From Thunnus maccoyii (lineage: Eukaryota > Chordata > Actinopteri > Scombriformes > Scombridae), in NCBI RefSeq assembly GCF_910596095.1, contig NC_056550.1, forward strand, positions 5,294,501-5,358,500: 64,000 bases of DNA, read 5' to 3'. Below are positions 62,601 through 64,000 of the stretch, piece after piece. Within the stretch, counting starts at the first letter, position 1. Every line of letters starts with the position of its first letter. Position numbers and translations under genes: made by a program. The notes beneath the pieces were generated by a model. That model ran no database searches and was not told where the DNA came from. It worked only from the letters and a program-made list of their open reading frames with translations.

Positions 62601-64000
62601 TTTTCATTCCGAGACTACAAGGAGACTTCAAACCCCCCTCACTTCAACAGTTAGGCAGTAGCTATTATATATGGGCGGCCATAAAGCATGAATGGGTTCA
62701 GACAGCCTGACCTCCCCCCACCACAGACACACAAACTCCATTCCCACCCCCTGTGTGACCTCTTTCTGTGGCTGCCAGAGGGGATTTACAACAGAGGAAG
62801 AAAGACCGACATTCTCCTCTACTTTCTGTTATTGAGAGTAGTTGGCTGCACTGTCCTCATACAGGCTTAGGAACAACATAAGACACGTTTCGACCGCAGG
62901 AATTTTCTCCAGGTACTAAGAACCTTTTGAGGAACTCTACCTGCCTCCTCTGTCTGCTTTTCCACCGGACGGACCAGGGTCTAAATTAAGTTCCAGGGAT
63001 AGAGGCAAGTTTGCTTCAGAAAGAGGTGGATTCAGAGGTTCAGTCTTCTTTTCTGTGGATGGATTAGTCTCTTCATAACCATTCAGGCCATTGGTAACAT
63101 GTAACTCTGTCTTCTTCTTATCATGTTTTAGATGATAGATAGATAGTAAATTTTCTCAGGAGTTCCCATATAGACAACCAAGTAGGGCTGCTTAGAAAGA
63201 AAACATAATCAAATTGCTTATTTGTCCGAGCAACATCCCAAAAGCTGAAGATATTTCATTTGCTATCACATGAGTGAAAGACTAGCAGCAAATCCCCACA
63301 ATGTAGAAGCTGGAACTCTGAAATGTTTGGTACTTTTGCTTGAAAAATGATTTAAACGATTAATTGACCATGAAAATAGTTACCACTTTTTTTCTCTGAT
63401 TAATCCATTAATCATTTTATGTCTGCAAATCAAGACGGTGTCTCTAGATCACGCTGTTAACACTAATTTAAAAAAACACTCAAACTGTAGATAAGTATAA
63501 GTGTATCAGGGTGTTAATGTGGTTGTTTAATGTTAATTAGTTATTACAAAGATGAGTACTGATGCATCTTATGAGGTTATATGGTTTGTGTGACATGTGA
63601 CTGATAACTATAGCCAGCAGATGAAGGCAGCAGAGGACAGTAGTCTCGAAAAGTGAAAATCCTCAAGTAATCTTCTCCTCTTTTCTAGATCATTGCAGCT
63701 CAGCACGGAGCAATTCCCCTGCAGCCGTGGGTCCTGACGAAGGCCTGGATTCAGCAGCAGAGTCAGCGGCAGCGGCAGCAGCAGCAGCAGTGGCAGCATC
63801 CGTCTTCTCCTCCGGGCGCAGGGTGACACGCAGCCAGCAGGGGGCGACAAACACCACAGCCAAAAAATACCCACTGCGTCAGAGCAGGTCATCCGGCTCA
63901 GATACCGAGGCTAATGGTGAGAGCAGGAGGGAAGTTGATAAATTAAATGGTGTTTCCTGCATGTCTTAGATATGATATATCTATGCATTACATGAGGGGT
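59688..64000 (+). CDS. kat7: Histone acetyltransferase KAT7 (HBO1/MYST2), first three coding exons
   Basis: Exons 59688-59702, 61557-61701 and 63689-63916 join in frame to the first 129 residues; the gene continues beyond the window. MPRRK, then [41 protein letters not shown] and [16 protein letters not shown] reproduce the serine-rich N-terminus of KAT7/HBO1. KAT7 is the MYST acetyltransferase that, with BRPF or JADE scaffolds, acetylates H3K14 and H4 and helps load MCM helicases at origins. The zinc finger and MYST domain lie to the right. Compared with the human protein this copy has eight alanines in a row (residues 80-87), mostly GCA/GCG codons, just before RRVTRSQQ. The ATG choice rests on the family-wide MPRRK start. 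Fish may have two kat7 copies, so no a/b letter is given. Confidence 0.9.
60182..60270 (+). promoter_or_regulatory. Triple inverted-CCAAT plus octamer cluster in kat7 intron 1
   Basis: ATTGG occurs at 60182-60186, 60213-60217 and 60254-60258 (spacing 31 and 41 bases), each in a Y-box-like context (CTATTGGAC, TCATTGGTC, TCATTGGCT). It is followed by ATGCAAAT, an exact octamer motif, at 60263-60270. The local sequence is CpG-richer than the rest of the intron. It may be an internal promoter or enhancer of kat7; this is inference from motifs only. Confidence 0.4.
61313..61348. repeat. Two-copy 18-base tandem duplication
   Basis: GAGTATTTATTGACAAGT is present twice in perfect tandem, within kat7 intron 1. 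Confidence 0.9.
62885..63005. mobile_element. Interspersed element family I, piece in kat7 intron 2
   Basis: CGTTTCGACCGCAGGAATTT, AGGTACTAAGAACCTTTTGA, then TTTTCCACCGGACGGACC and TTAAGTTCCAGGGATAGAG resemble the ends of the repeat at 53935-54460. Confidence 0.35.
63184..63425. mobile_element. MITE family C copy in kat7 intron 2
   Basis: Starts AGGGCTGCTTAGAAAGAAAA, includes TTGTCCGAGCAACATCCCAA and AGAAGCTGGAACTCTGAAAT, and ends near GATTAATTGACCATGAAAAT, in the order expected for family C. Confidence 0.45.

Overview
This is vertebrate nuclear DNA, most likely from a ray-finned (percomorph-type) teleost fish. The genes have many short exons with GT-AG introns and AATAAA signals. The coding sequences are fish-like (a middle-type ferritin, a tnnt1/syt5 pair). 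The spacer is full of long CA/TG microsatellites, degenerate Tc1 transposons, an L2-like LINE relic and several short inverted-repeat element families seen repeatedly in fish genomes. The exact species cannot be read from the sequence.

Layout from left to right: (1) the last two exons of pih1d1 (+, 904-2367), between two ends of one Tc1-like family; (2) a repeat-rich spacer; (3) tnnt1, slow skeletal troponin T (+, coding 12316-20815, probable 5' noncoding exon near 6640-6702); (4) convergent to it, syt5, a synaptotagmin (-, coding 31780 down to 26083, possible noncoding first exon near 38753); (5) a ferritin middle/heavy-type gene (-, 42121 down to 40467) with TATA box, CCAAT box and a 5'UTR iron-responsive element; (6) a repeat-bearing spacer; (7) aldh16a1 (-, 58453 down to 48057, 17 exons, 798 codons); (8) head-to-head with it, the first three coding exons of kat7/HBO1 (+, from 59688), running off the right edge.

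For tnnt1, syt5, the ferritin gene and aldh16a1 I joined every coding exon by hand. Each gives an uninterrupted frame of the family's usual length (282, 406, 176 and 798 aa). The genes are not an operon and have unrelated roles: R2TP chaperone subunit, muscle thin filament, synaptic vesicle calcium sensor, iron storage, aldehyde dehydrogenase-like scaffold, histone acetyltransferase. What links them is synteny. From general knowledge, human PIH1D1, ALDH16A1 and FTL lie together at 19q13.33, TNNT1 and SYT5 at 19q13.42, and KAT7 on 17q.

I see no sign of an undescribed multi-gene system. The most interesting signals are the loss of all three catalytic positions in the first ALDH domain of aldh16a1, an alanine tract in kat7, a near-palindromic element in the aldh16a1/kat7 promoter interval, a triple inverted-CCAAT plus octamer cluster in kat7 intron 1, and a CA tract filling nearly half of a 128-nt syt5 intron just after its 5' splice site.
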